A stretch of 64,000 nt of DNA from NCBI GenBank assembly GCA_963784995.1, contig CAWATZ010000002.1, positions 1,488,001 to 1,552,000 of the forward strand, in the 5' to 3' direction. This stretch comes from CAWATZ01 sp963784995 (lineage in GTDB: Bacteria; Planctomycetota; Planctomycetia; Gemmatales; Gemmataceae). Each line of letters begins with the position of its first letter. Positions within the stretch are counted from its first letter, which is position 1. The notes under the pieces were generated by a model. The model was not told the origin of the DNA and made no database searches. It was given only the letters and a program-made list of their open reading frames with translations. Made by a program: the position numbers and the translations under genes. Below, in pieces: positions 23,773 through 33,155 of the stretch.

Positions 23773-26700
23773 TCACTGCATCGAGATCTGCCCTTTCGTC
23801 TCGTCGTAGGCGAACAGGTCGCCGTAGCGCGCCCAGTTGACGAAGGTGGCGAACCCCTTTTCGTAGTTCTCCTGGGGCAGGTTGAGGATCAGGGTTTCCT
23901 GCACCATGTCGCTGTCGATGTGCCCGCCCTCACGGCGGAGCATCTCCTGGGTCACGCGGAACAGCTGCAACTGAAGGATGCGCTCACGCCAGATGGCTTT
24001 GCGATCCGCGCGGCTCGCCTTGACGAAGCGACGGCCCTCGTGGTCGAGCGCGACCTGGCGGCGCGTCATGGTGACGAAATCGAGCAGCTCGGCGGCCTTG
24101 GCCACGTTGAGGAGATGGCCGAAGTCGCGGCCCATGTCGGCGGCGATTTGGGAGACATCGGCCTGACCGCCGTGGGCGTCGAGGTATTCCAGCAGACCCT
24201 CGATGTCGCCGGCCGTCGCCTCCGGAAGCGCCTCGAATTCTTTGTGTTCGGCAACCTCACTGAGAGGTTCATCCACCTCATCCTTGAGGAGTTTGCGCCC
24301 GTCGGCCAGCTTGCCGCACAAGTAATAAAGGCCGGGAATGATCAGGACTCCGATCACGGTGCCCACGAGCATCCCGCCGACTCCCGTGGTGCCAATGGTG
24401 CGATTGCCGATCGCCCCGGCGCCGGTAGCAACGACCAGCGGAATGAGACCGGCGATGAAGGCGAAGGAGGTCATCTGAATCGGCCGGAAGCGCAATTTGC
24501 CTCCTTCGATGCCTGCCTCGTGGAGGGGCAGGCCTTCCCGGCGCCGCTGCACCGCGAATTCGACGATCAGGATCGCGTTCTTGCCGAGCAGACCGACCAG
24601 CATGACCAGACCAATCTGGGCGTAGACGTCGTTGGCCAACCCCATGACCTTCAGGAACAGGAAGGAGCCGAAGATCCCGACCGGCAGCGACAGGATCACG
24701 GCCAGCGGCAGGATAAAACTCTCGTATTGCCCGACCAGGACGAGATAGACGAAGGCGACGACAATCAGGAAGATGTAAACCGACTCGTTCCCCTTTCTGG
24801 ACTCGTCGTAAGAGAGACCTCCCCAGCCGATGTCGAAACCGCGCGGCAGCGTCTCGGCGGCGACCTCCTTGATCGCCTGGATGGCTTGCCCGGTGCTGTA
24901 GCCAGAAGCCGGCGCGCATTGAATGGAGGCGGAGGTGTACAGGTTATACCGGGTGATCTCATTCAAGCCCTGCTTCTTGACGGGCGTCATGAACGCGGAG
25001 TAGGGGACCGGTTCCCCCTTGTCGTTATCGACGAAGAGGTTGTCCAGGTCCTGCGGGAAGCGCCGGAACTTCGGCGCGGCCTGGACGAAGACCTTGTAGA
25101 ACTGGTTGAAGCGAATGAATCCCTGCTCCCAGGTGCTGCCAATGACGATGTTGAGGTTGTCCATCGCTTTCTTGATCGACACGCCCTTCTGCATGGCCAC
25201 GTCGTTGTTGATGATCAGGTCGTACTGCGGGTAGTTGGCGTTGTAGAAGGTGAACAGGTTCGTCACCTCGTTCCGTTTTTTCAGGGCGGCCATGAACTTG
25301 TCGGTCACTGCTCCGAGCCGGGCGTAATTCGCGGAGAACGTCTTGTCGAGGACGAGCATGGAGATACCCCCGGCGGTACCAAAGCCGGGGACCGCGGGCG
25401 GTTCAAAGAACTCGAGCGTCACGTTGCTCATCCGACTGCATTTTTCTTCGAGCTCCTCAATGATCTGGCGCGCGGTCCGCTTGCGCTCGTCCCAGGCTTT
25501 CAGGTTGATGATACAGGTCCCCGCGTTCGAGCCCCGGCCCTCGGTCAGGACCTCGTAGCCGGCCAGCGAGGTGACGGAGGTGACTTCTTCGACCTTTCTG
25601 GCGATCTCCTCGAGCTCCTGGGATTTGGAGTTGGTGTACTCGAGCGTGGAGCCCGGAGGCGTCTGGAGGACCGCGTAGATGAGGCCCTGGTCCTCGCCCG
25701 GGATAAAACCCGTCGCGAGCTTCATGTTGACAGCAACAATGCCGGCGGCAAAGCCCCCGACGACGGCCATGGTCAGCGCCCGGCGTGTGACGATCCGCCG
25801 CAGGATCCCGGCATAACCGCGCGTGACCATCTCGACAGCGCGGTCAAAAGGACCCCGCAGAAAGGGCACCAGAATGAACAGCAAGCCCCACAGGTTCCAC
25901 AAATGAATCGCCAGCCACGTTATTCCCCCCAGGACCACCAACCCGACAACAACATACAGCACAATAAGCAGGGGGTTGGTCCGCTTTTTCACATGGTTCG
26001 TATGGCTGTCGGTGTGGCTGTGGGGCTTGAGAATCATCGCACAGAGCACGGGCGTCAGCGTCAGCGCCACCAGACCGGAGAGAATGATGGACGTGGCCAT
26101 GGTGATGCCGAACTGGCGGTAGAAGGTGCCGACCGGCCCGGGGATGAAAGTCACCGGAATGAAGACCGCTGTCATCACCAGGGTGATGGCGATGATGGCG
26201 CCGCTGATCTCGTGAAGGACCTCCATGGTCGCCCGATAGGGCGACAGATGCTTCTCGGCCATCTTGGCATGCACCGCTTCGACCACCACGATGGCATCGT
26301 CCACCACGACCCCGATCGCCAGCACCATCGCGAAGAGCGTGATCAGGTTGATCGACAGACCGAACAACTTCAGGACAAAGAAGGTCCCGATCAGGGAGAC
26401 CGGGACCGCCAGGGTCGGGATCAGCGTGGACCGCAAATCCCCGAGAAACATGTAGACCACCAGCGACACCAAAATGAACGCCTCGAGCAGGGTATGGAGC
26501 ACCTTCTCGATGGAGGCATCCACGAATTTGGAGACGTCGTACGCGAATTCGTAGTGCATGCCGGGAGGGAAGGATTCCTTCTCGATCTGCTTGAGTTCCC
26601 TCTTGATCTCCTCGATGACCTCGGCGGCGTTGGAGCCGGGAGCCTGCTTGAGAACGATGGATGCCGCGGGATGCCCATTGATGTCCGAGTAAATGTCGAA

Positions 26701-27558
26701 GAACTGTGGACCCAATTCGACGGGGGGAGTCTCGCGGCCGTTGACGTCCTTTGCGCCGCAGACGTCCTTGAGCCGCAAGATCTCAGCACCAGGATTGGCC
26801 CTGAGAATGATATTTCCATACTGCTCGGGTTTGTTGAAGTGCCCGATGTACGTAAGTACGTACTCTTTGGATTGCGACGTCTTCCCTGTGGCCTGGCCGA
26901 ATCGTCCGGGCGAACCAATCATGCTCTGTTCCCGCAGAGCCGTCATGACATCCTCGGCGGACACCCTGTAGGCGCGCATGCGGTCGGGATTCAGCCAGAC
27001 CCGCATCGCGAAGATGCGGTTGCCGAGATTCCTCGGGATCCCCATGCCGTGGATCCGCTTGAGCCGCGGCATGACGTAAACGTTGGCGAAGTTGAAAAGG
27101 GCCTTCTGGTCGGCGTTTGGGTCCGTGCTGTAAATGTTCACGTACATCAGCATGCTCGGCACGACCTGGCTGACGAGGATCCCCTCCCGCACCACCAGGG
27201 GCGGGAGCTGGAACTGCACGATGTTGACCCGGTTTTGCACAAGCACGACATTGATGTTGGGGTCCGTGCCCGGCTCGAAGTAGATGATGATCGCTGCCTC
27301 ACCGGCACTGGTGGCGGAGGAGGACATGTAACGCATGTTCTGGACGCCGTTGATGGATTGCTCCAACGGAATCAGAACCGATTCGACCAGGACGTTGGCG
27401 CTGGCGCCGGGATAAGAAATGGAAACCATCACGGTCGGCGGCGCGATGTCGGGGAACTGTGCGATCGGAAGGGTCTTGATCCCCAATCCCCCCAGGAACA
27501 AGAGGAGGATTGAGATGACAATCGCCAGTGCCGGCCGGTAGAGGATTTTCGTGAACAT
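23773..27558 (-). CDS. RND efflux permease with C-terminal AAA-associated domain
   Basis: Proton-driven inner membrane pump of the HAE1/AcrB group, 1261 residues. It starts MFTKILYRPALAIVISILLL, with PPTVMVSISYPGAS, the TM4 pair VLAIGVVVDDAIVVVEAVHA and the second-half VYAQIGLVMLVGLLGKNAIL. The pump ends near residue 1105 (KLLKDEVDEPLSEV). The last 140 residues (IEGLLEYLDAHGGQADVSQI, AADMGRDFGHLLNVAKAAEL, FATFVNWARYGDLFAYDE) match the AAA-associated C-terminal domain known from nitrate/sulfonate-type ABC ATPases. The ATG at 27558 is 53 bases after the adaptor stop. Substrate unknown. Confidence 0.93.
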   Translation of the reverse strand: MFTKILYRPALAIVISILLLFLGGLGIKTLPIAQFPDIAPPTVMVSISYPGASANVLVESVLIPLEQSINGVQNMRYMSSSATSAGEAAIIIYFEPGTDPNINVVLVQNRVNIVQFQLPPLVVREGILVSQVVPSMLMYVNIYSTDPNADQKALFNFANVYVMPRLKRIHGMGIPRNLGNRIFAMRVWLNPDRMRAYRVSAEDVMTALREQSMIGSPGRFGQATGKTSQSKEYVLTYIGHFNKPEQYGNIILRANPGAEILRLKDVCGAKDVNGRETPPVELGPQFFDIYSDINGHPAASIVLKQAPGSNAAEVIEEIKRELKQIEKESFPPGMHYEFAYDVSKFVDASIEKVLHTLLEAFILVSLVVYMFLGDLRSTLIPTLAVPVSLIGTFFVLKLFGLSINLITLFAMVLAIGVVVDDAIVVVEAVHAKMAEKHLSPYRATMEVLHEISGAIIAITLVMTAVFIPVTFIPGPVGTFYRQFGITMATSIILSGLVALTLTPVLCAMILKPHSHTDSHTNHVKKRTNPLLIVLYVVVGLVVLGGITWLAIHLWNLWGLLFILVPFLRGPFDRAVEMVTRGYAGILRRIVTRRALTMAVVGGFAAGIVAVNMKLATGFIPGEDQGLIYAVLQTPPGSTLEYTNSKSQELEEIARKVEEVTSVTSLAGYEVLTEGRGSNAGTCIINLKAWDERKRTARQIIEELEEKCSRMSNVTLEFFEPPAVPGFGTAGGISMLVLDKTFSANYARLGAVTDKFMAALKKRNEVTNLFTFYNANYPQYDLIINNDVAMQKGVSIKKAMDNLNIVIGSTWEQGFIRFNQFYKVFVQAAPKFRRFPQDLDNLFVDNDKGEPVPYSAFMTPVKKQGLNEITRYNLYTSASIQCAPASGYSTGQAIQAIKEVAAETLPRGFDIGWGGLSYDESRKGNESVYIFLIVVAFVYLVLVGQYESFILPLAVILSLPVGIFGSFLFLKVMGLANDVYAQIGLVMLVGLLGKNAILIVEFAVQRRREGLPLHEAGIEGGKLRFRPIQMTSFAFIAGLIPLVVATGAGAIGNRTIGTTGVGGMLVGTVIGVLIIPGLYYLCGKLADGRKLLKDEVDEPLSEVAEHKEFEALPEATAGDIEGLLEYLDAHGGQADVSQIAADMGRDFGHLLNVAKAAELLDFVTMTRRQVALDHEGRRFVKASRADRKAIWRERILQLQLFRVTQEMLRREGGHIDSDMVQETLILNLPQENYEKGFATFVNWARYGDLFAYDETKGQISMQ

Positions 27559-27611
27559 GGTTCGGCAATCAGCTCGTTGTGTTCGGTAGCGAGAACGTCG
27601 GCAAGCGGTTG

Positions 27612-28763
27612 CTATTCCGCGGGATTTTTTTGGTGCGAAAGAGCTTCTTCCGGCGTACAAAACTCGTATTCCACCTTGTCGCCCTCGTGAAGCTGCCAGC
27701 CCCCCTCCAAAACGATCTTGTCTTTCACGTCCAGTCCGCTCTTGATGACAAAAATGTCCTCCAGCTCGTGCTGGATGGTGATCAGGCGTTGATGCACCAC
27801 CTGATCCTCGCCGACGACGTAAACGTACCGCTTGTCGAGGAGCTCGAAAGTCGCTCGCTGGGGGATGACCATGGCGTTCTTCAACGTTCGGTGGATCAGC
27901 ACGGTGCCGGTCTGACCTTGACGCAGCAGGCCTTTCCGGTTCTCAGAATCCCCGACGTACACGTTCTCAAAATCCGCGCGGAATTTGATGTTCCCGGTCT
28001 CGTTGTTGAATTTGGCCTCGATTCGCACCGCTTTTGCCGGCTGCGGGAACTTGCTGCCGCTCGCCAGCACGAGCTCGATTCGCCGATCGTCCTTGACCTG
28101 ACCAATGCCTTCCATGTACTTCTCCTCACCCGGGCCGGCCATGTATTCGAGGTATTGTTTCTCGGGTACGTTGAAATAAACCCACATCACGCTGTTATCG
28201 GACAGGGTCGTGAGGATGTCATTTTCCTTGATCAGGCTGCCCAGCTGCTTGTGCAGTACGTCGACGATGCCGTCGAAAGGTGCTTCGACGCTGCAAAATT
28301 TCAATTCGGCCTGCGCCTGGTCCGCCTTGGCCTGGGCCTTTTCCATTTTGGCCTGGAGCAGAAGCACCTCATTCTCAGAGATCACCGTCTTGGCGAGCAA
28401 CTGCTTGGCGTACTCGTACTCCAGTCGCGCGACCTTGGCCTCGGCCTGCTCAGCTTTCAGCCTTGTCTCGTAAAGAACAGGGAAGATCATGAACATCAAG
28501 TCGCCCTTTTTCACCTTCTGCCCCTCCTGGACTGCGATCTTATTGAGATACCCGCTTTGCAGGGCACGCACCTCGATGTGGACCTGCGAGTGGATCTGGC
28601 AGACGTAGGGCTGGGTGAGGATGACGTCCTTGGCCTTGGGGCTGGTGACCACGATCTTACGGTGGGACTCCTCGTGGGGCTGCTCCTTGTACATCTGGCA
28701 AGCAGGTTGGGAGAGGGAAATCAGTGTCAGGATGATGGTCAGGATTCGTGAGAAGGTCTTCAT
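27612..28763 (-). CDS. RND periplasmic adaptor (membrane fusion protein)
   Basis: Protein of 383 residues linking the permease to the outer membrane channel. It begins MKTFSRILTIILTLISLSQP followed by AC, a signal peptide and probable lipoprotein cysteine. The order is barrel/lipoyl half (IEVRALQSGYLNKIAVQEGQ, KVKKGDLMF), an alpha-hairpin (residues about 85-145, Ala/Glu/Lys-rich), the second lipoyl half (CSVEAPFDGIVDVLHKQLGS) and a beta-barrel plus membrane-proximal domain (GLLRQGQTGTVLIHR, AMVIPQRATFELLDK). It is the first gene of the efflux operon, followed by the permease, lipoprotein and TolC-like channel. Confidence 0.93.
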   Translation of the reverse strand: MKTFSRILTIILTLISLSQPACQMYKEQPHEESHRKIVVTSPKAKDVILTQPYVCQIHSQVHIEVRALQSGYLNKIAVQEGQKVKKGDLMFMIFPVLYETRLKAEQAEAKVARLEYEYAKQLLAKTVISENEVLLLQAKMEKAQAKADQAQAELKFCSVEAPFDGIVDVLHKQLGSLIKENDILTTLSDNSVMWVYFNVPEKQYLEYMAGPGEEKYMEGIGQVKDDRRIELVLASGSKFPQPAKAVRIEAKFNNETGNIKFRADFENVYVGDSENRKGLLRQGQTGTVLIHRTLKNAMVIPQRATFELLDKRYVYVVGEDQVVHQRLITIQHELEDIFVIKSGLDVKDKIVLEGGWQLHEGDKVEYEFCTPEEALSHQKNPAE

Positions 28764-29398
28764 CGAGTTTTCGCTCCCTGCGTCTGGTTGCCGCTCATGT
28801 CGCGCAATTGATTACTTTAGCGGTGAGGAGCCCATCCGGTAAACCCCTTTTTTCCCCATTTTGTCACTCGCTGGGGATTTTTCCCCCAGAATGGTTGCAA
28901 CTCGCGTGCCGCCAATCCGTTCAACGCTTGAGCGCCGCTTCCCTTCTCACGCAAGTTCGCGAGTTGTCCCAGGATGACTGGGGAAAAAGTCTCCATCATC
29001 GGACAGTGACGGCGACTTTTTCCCCCGTCGTGACCGCGAATTGCGTCAGTTGCCCAGGATGGCAGGGGAGAAAATACCCACCACCGGACAGTGGACTGAG
29101 ATCATCGAATCGCCCTGGGGAGGGAACCCAGACCGAGGAAACTGGGGTTTACCGGCTGGGCTCCTCCTCGGAGAGTTGTGCGCGACCTGAAAGGCACCCA
29201 AAGGCTGGTCAGCAATCAACCAGGCTGATCGTCCTTCGTACAGATCGAACGTTCAGTGGTGGAAAGGCAAGGGAGCCGGGAGACCCTCTCTAACTCTGGG
29301 ATTTGGTCCAGTTGCAGCCTTTGCCGTTCCCTGGCATCCGCTCGGCAAATCAGTATGCTTTCGAGAGGTCTTCCCTTTTCCCTGAAAGGTAGGCTCCC
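28764..29398. other. Intergenic region upstream of the efflux operon
   Basis: About 635 bases between divergent units without a supportable gene. It contains the inverted-repeat-bounded segment listed separately and presumably the promoter of the adaptor gene, which I could not pinpoint. Confidence 0.6.
28823..29168. repeat. MITE-like segment with 23-base inverted ends and internal repeats
   Basis: Left end GAGGAGCCCATCCGGTAAAC(CCC) at 28825-28847 and right end GGGGTTTACCGGCTGGGCTC(CTC) at 29144-29166 are complementary with one mismatch. Between them, two imperfect direct repeats of about 60 bases (around 28950-29010 and 29036-29095) share TTGTCCCAGGATGACTGGGG-like and CGGACAGTG parts, and TTTTTCCCCC recurs. 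No transposase is present. Confidence 0.65.
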
Positions 29399-29850
29399 AT
29401 GTCCAAGCGCCTCCTCGTTGCTTTCTGGTTCAGCCTTCTTGCCCCATTCGGGAACAATGCCGTTCGTGGTGAGCCGCCCGCGATCAAGCCGCGCACCGAC
29501 TCCCTGGGCGACCCGCTCTCCCAGGGGCGCCCTGTTGTGGGAGCCGGAACGGAAGGCGAAGCGGTTCCTGGAGGGGCAACCCGGCTACGGCAACGCCGCT
29601 GCCTTCTCGCCCAACGGCAAGGTCGTGGCGACGGGATCGACGCTCCGGGACGACCGGGACTTTCGCAAAACGCAGCATCTCGTCCACCTGTGGGACGCCG
29701 GCAGCGGCCGGCTGCTGCACACCTTGCGTGGCCATGAGGATAGCCTGCGGGCCTTGCGGTTCTCCGGCGACGGCAAACTGCTGGCCTCGGGCGGCTGGGG
29801 CCAGCATAATTCGGTCCGGCTGTGGGACGTGGTGACGGGCAAGGAACTAC
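29399..29850 (+). pseudogene. Truncated, frameshifted WD40-repeat protein
   Basis: Starts MSKRLLVAFWFSLLAPFGNN, a signal peptide. After a one-base frameshift near 29520 it continues GALLWEPERKAKRFLEGQPG into two WD40-like repeats (AAAFSPNGKVVATGS, HLVHLWDAGSGRLLHTLRGH, LRALRFSGDGKLLASGG, RLWDVVTGKEL). It stops abruptly where the opposite-strand sigma-WD40 gene ends. Complete relatives have many more repeats, so this is a 5' fragment. Confidence 0.75.
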
Positions 29851-32800
29851 CTGCGCTGCCGCCCCGCCGCCTGCTTGCCCAGGCGCTTGAGCGCGGCCTT
29901 CGCTTCTTGCCTCAGCTCGGCCTCGGCGGCGTCCTGGACCAGGGACTCCAGAAGCCGCCGTGCCTCCGGCGTGCCGATCTGCTCCAGCACCGACGCCACC
30001 CGTACGTGCCTCCAGGACGCGGTCGCGCCGAGGTTGTCCAGCAGCGCTTGCACGCGCTGGCGGACCTCGGGCGAGGGCTTCCCTTGCAGTGCCTTGCGGA
30101 GGGCGGGCTCGGCCAATCTGCCCAGCGCCGCCAGTTCGCGGCTCGCTTTCTCCCGTACCTCGAACGCATCGTCGTCCAGCTCGAGCAGCAGCCGGGCGGT
30201 CCGCCTGGCGTCCGCCGAGGGCGCCAGCAGGCGTGCTTGCAGGAACGGCAGGGTTTGTTTCGGCGCTGCCGCCAGCGTCCACAGGGCCCGATGGGCCCGG
30301 GGAGCATGCGTCCCGGACAGGTGCGTCCACAAGGTCTCCAGCTCGTGCGGCGTCAGCTCCACCGCCTCCAGCCGTCCCTGCTTGAGCCGGCCGGTCACGT
30401 CCCAGACCAGCCCGGTGGTATCGTAACTTGCCGAGACCACGGCCCGACCGTCGGGGGAGAAAGCCACGGACCAAACGTAGCCTTGATGCCCGACGAAGCG
30501 GACCAGCTCCTGGCCGGTCGCCGCCTCCCAGAGGACCACGCTGTGGTCGTCGCATCCCGAGACCACGGTCCGGCCGTCCGGGGAGAAGGCCACGCAACGA
30601 AGCGCCGGGTTCTGGGGCTTGCACGAGAGGCGTTCTTTTCCTCCGGCCAGGTCCCAGAGACGGAGGCTCCCATCCGACTCAGCGGCTGCCAGGGTCTGGC
30701 CGTCGGGAGAAAAGGCGATCGCGTTACTGGGGCTGGTGCCGTTGAAGCGGGCAAGCTCCTTGCCCGTGGCAACGGCCCACACCTGAACCGAGTTGGCCAG
30801 CCCGCCCGCGGCCAGCGTCTGACCGTCGGGAGCAAAAGCGACGACGGTGGACAGGCCCGCGTGCGGTTGGCGCAGCTGCCGTACCTGCTGGCCCGTGGTC
30901 GCGTCCCACAGCTGGACCAGGCCGGCCAGGCCGCCGTAGGCCAGGAGCTTGCCGTCCGGAGAAAAGGCCACCGCCCAGGGCGGGTCGCGCTCATGCCCCG
31001 GCAGCTTCCTCAGCTCTTGCCCCGTGGTGGTATCGCAGATCCGGATCACGTTTTGAGTAAAGTCCGCTGCCGCCACCGTCTTGCCGTCCGGAGCAAAGGC
31101 CAGGCTCATGCTTCTTCTGCCCTTCCCCCCGAGCGTGCGGATTTCCTTGCCGCTGGCCGAGTCCCAGAGGCGTACGTGATCGGAGGTCGCCAGGGAGGCC
31201 AGGGTCTTGCCGTCGGGGGCAAAGGCAAAGGCGGTAACGGAGTCCAGGTGTCCCTGGGGCCGGTGGAGTTCCTTGCCCGTGGCGACTTCCCAGAGGCGAA
31301 CCAGGTTCGTGGAGCCTGCCACAGCCACGGTCTTGCCGTCGCTGGCAAGAGCGAGGACCTCGCAGTCGCCTGGTTCGCACCGGAGCTTCTGCAGCTCCTT
31401 CCCCGTGGCCAGGTCCCAGACGCGGACTGTGCTGTCGTCGTACGATCCCGACGAGACCAGGCTCTTGCCGTCGGGCGTGAAGGCCACGCCCCTGACCCAG
31501 CTTTGACATCCTTGAAGTTGTCGGCTGGTTTTCCCCGTGGCCAGGTCCCACAGATGGATCGCCTTGTCAGCGCTGCCCACGGCCAACGTCTTGCCGTCGG
31601 GAGAGAAAGCAACCGCTCCGACCATCCCTTGCGTGCCGAGCTGGGCGACCTGTTTGCCCGTGGCCGCCTCCCACAGCAGGGCCACGCCGTCCGGTCCCCC
31701 CGAGGCCAGGTGCTTGCCGTCGGGAGAGAAAGCCACGGCATAGACCTCCGCTGGACTGACGAGGGAGCGTTCCTTGCCGGTGGCCAGCTCCCACAGGCGG
31801 ATCCTCTTGTCGCGGCCGCCCGCGGCCAGGAGGGTGCCATCCGGAGAATAAGTGACCGCCTCCACCTTGGCCCCAGGCTTGCCGAGCTGCCGCAGCTCTT
31901 TGCCCGTGGCCGCGTCCCACGTCTGCAGCAACCCGGAGTCGAACCCCGAGACCACGGTCTTGCCGTCCGGGGCAAAGGCGACGGCGCAGGGGTAGCCCTG
32001 GACCGGAATCCGCCGGACCTCCTTGCCCGTGGCCACGTCCCAGAGGCGAATGGTTTTGTCCACGCTCGCCGAGGCCAGGGTCTTGTTGTCGGGAGAATAG
32101 GCAAGGGAGTAAATGCGGTCTCCGTGGCGCAGCCGGACCGTTCCCAGCCGGAGCAGGGCCCCGGCCGGCAACGGATCGCCGTACAGGTCGGCGTTCGCAA
32201 CCGGCTTCCTGACTCCTGACTCCTGATTCCTGATTCCTGACTCCTGACTCCTGACTCCCGGTCGGGGCTCGTCCGGTCGCTTCGCTTGCGGTTGACCGGC
32301 CGCGAACCCCGGGTGGAAGAGGCTCGCCCCGACCGCGAGGACGCTCAGCGTCAACACCAGCACGGCCCCGAGTTTGAGCCTGGTCAGGAACAGGGATCGC
32401 AGGGCGCCGTGCGCCAGTGCAGCCGCCGGGCCAGCCGCCCCAGTCCCCGCCGTGAACCGCAGGGCGCCTTCGACCGTGGCCGCCTCCAGCGCTGCCGGGA
32501 TCGCCGACGTGGCCTGTTGCGTCAGGGCGGTGCCCAGGAGGGCCGTGGACAGCGACAGGCCGCGCCGCGTCAGCCGCTGGCGCAGCAGCTCCCGGCCGCG
32601 CTCCAGCCGCCCCTTGACCGTGTCCACGCTGCAACCGATTTCCCGCGCTGCCTCATCGCGTGTCCTGCCTTCCAGGTAACAGAGCAGGAGCGGCACCCGG
32701 TAGTTGACCGGCAACCGCTGCAGCTCCTGGTCGAGTACCTGGCGCAGCTCCGCCCAGTGGATGTCGGCGTGAGGATCTGCGTGTGGCATGGCCGCAGCCT

Positions 32801-33155
32801 GTCTTTCCTGAGTGTGGCGTTTGCAGGCGCGGGCCTGCGCTTCGAGCGCGATGTGATAAGCGACCCTGGACAAGAAACCGACCAGGGACTCCTGCCGGCG
32901 GATCGAGCCCGCTTTCCGGGCCAGCACCAGGAAGGTGGCCTGGAAGGCATCCTCGGCGTCGTGTTCATGGCGGAGAACGCGCCGGCACACGCCCAGCACC
33001 AGCGGACCGAGCCGCCGCACCAGGGCCTCGAAGGCCGCTTCCTCGCGCCGGGAGACGAAGCGCTGGAGAAGCTCATGATCCATCAGGTTGTCGTGGCCGG
33101 CCCCAACCAGGGTGCGGAGGTGCCGCAGGAGAGTAGAAACCTGTCCGTTTGCCAT
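29847..33155 (-). CDS. ECF sigma factor fused to WD40 repeats
   Basis: About 1102 residues from the ATG at 33155 (MANGQVSTLLRHLRTLVGAG). Residues about 20-185 are sigma-70 regions 2 and 4 (LGVCRRVLRHEHDAEDAFQA; VPLLLCYLEGRTRDEAAREI with GCSVDTVKGRL). A single membrane helix (LKLGAVLVLTLSVLAVGASL, about 245-265), a linker containing a heptanucleotide repeat, and about fourteen WD40 repeats (FSPDGK..., LWDLATGK...) follow. A helical C-terminal region (residues about 930-1100) ends it. Sigma-WD40 fusions are a known planctomycete class, thought to couple an outside signal sensed by the propeller to transcription. It is uninterrupted here, unlike the kinase-WD40 gene at 51678. Confidence 0.93.
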   Translation of the reverse strand: MANGQVSTLLRHLRTLVGAGHDNLMDHELLQRFVSRREEAAFEALVRRLGPLVLGVCRRVLRHEHDAEDAFQATFLVLARKAGSIRRQESLVGFLSRVAYHIALEAQARACKRHTQERQAAAMPHADPHADIHWAELRQVLDQELQRLPVNYRVPLLLCYLEGRTRDEAAREIGCSVDTVKGRLERGRELLRQRLTRRGLSLSTALLGTALTQQATSAIPAALEAATVEGALRFTAGTGAAGPAAALAHGALRSLFLTRLKLGAVLVLTLSVLAVGASLFHPGFAAGQPQAKRPDEPRPGVRSQESGIRNQESGVRKPVANADLYGDPLPAGALLRLGTVRLRHGDRIYSLAYSPDNKTLASASVDKTIRLWDVATGKEVRRIPVQGYPCAVAFAPDGKTVVSGFDSGLLQTWDAATGKELRQLGKPGAKVEAVTYSPDGTLLAAGGRDKRIRLWELATGKERSLVSPAEVYAVAFSPDGKHLASGGPDGVALLWEAATGKQVAQLGTQGMVGAVAFSPDGKTLAVGSADKAIHLWDLATGKTSRQLQGCQSWVRGVAFTPDGKSLVSSGSYDDSTVRVWDLATGKELQKLRCEPGDCEVLALASDGKTVAVAGSTNLVRLWEVATGKELHRPQGHLDSVTAFAFAPDGKTLASLATSDHVRLWDSASGKEIRTLGGKGRRSMSLAFAPDGKTVAAADFTQNVIRICDTTTGQELRKLPGHERDPPWAVAFSPDGKLLAYGGLAGLVQLWDATTGQQVRQLRQPHAGLSTVVAFAPDGQTLAAGGLANSVQVWAVATGKELARFNGTSPSNAIAFSPDGQTLAAAESDGSLRLWDLAGGKERLSCKPQNPALRCVAFSPDGRTVVSGCDDHSVVLWEAATGQELVRFVGHQGYVWSVAFSPDGRAVVSASYDTTGLVWDVTGRLKQGRLEAVELTPHELETLWTHLSGTHAPRAHRALWTLAAAPKQTLPFLQARLLAPSADARRTARLLLELDDDAFEVREKASRELAALGRLAEPALRKALQGKPSPEVRQRVQALLDNLGATASWRHVRVASVLEQIGTPEARRLLESLVQDAAEAELRQEAKAALKRLGKQAAGRQRR
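32209..32257 (-). repeat. Heptanucleotide tandem repeat in the sigma-WD40 gene
   Basis: Seven 7-base units (GAGTCAG or GAATCAG on the coding strand). Three units make 21 bases and encode the heptapeptide ESGVRSQ or variants. It lies between the membrane helix and the WD40 propeller. Because the unit is 7 bases, gain or loss of one unit shifts the downstream frame. Confidence 0.85.

Noticed and set aside
23764..27513. A 1249-residue open frame on the plus strand
   Set aside because: It is the exact antisense of the RND permease; its His/Asp/Gly/Val-rich sequence is what high-GC codon use creates in the opposite frame, and it shows no domain.
29256..32219. A 987-residue plus-strand frame containing WD40-like text at its start
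   Set aside because: Only the first 200 residues are the real WD40 fragment; the rest is antisense to the sigma-WD40 gene.
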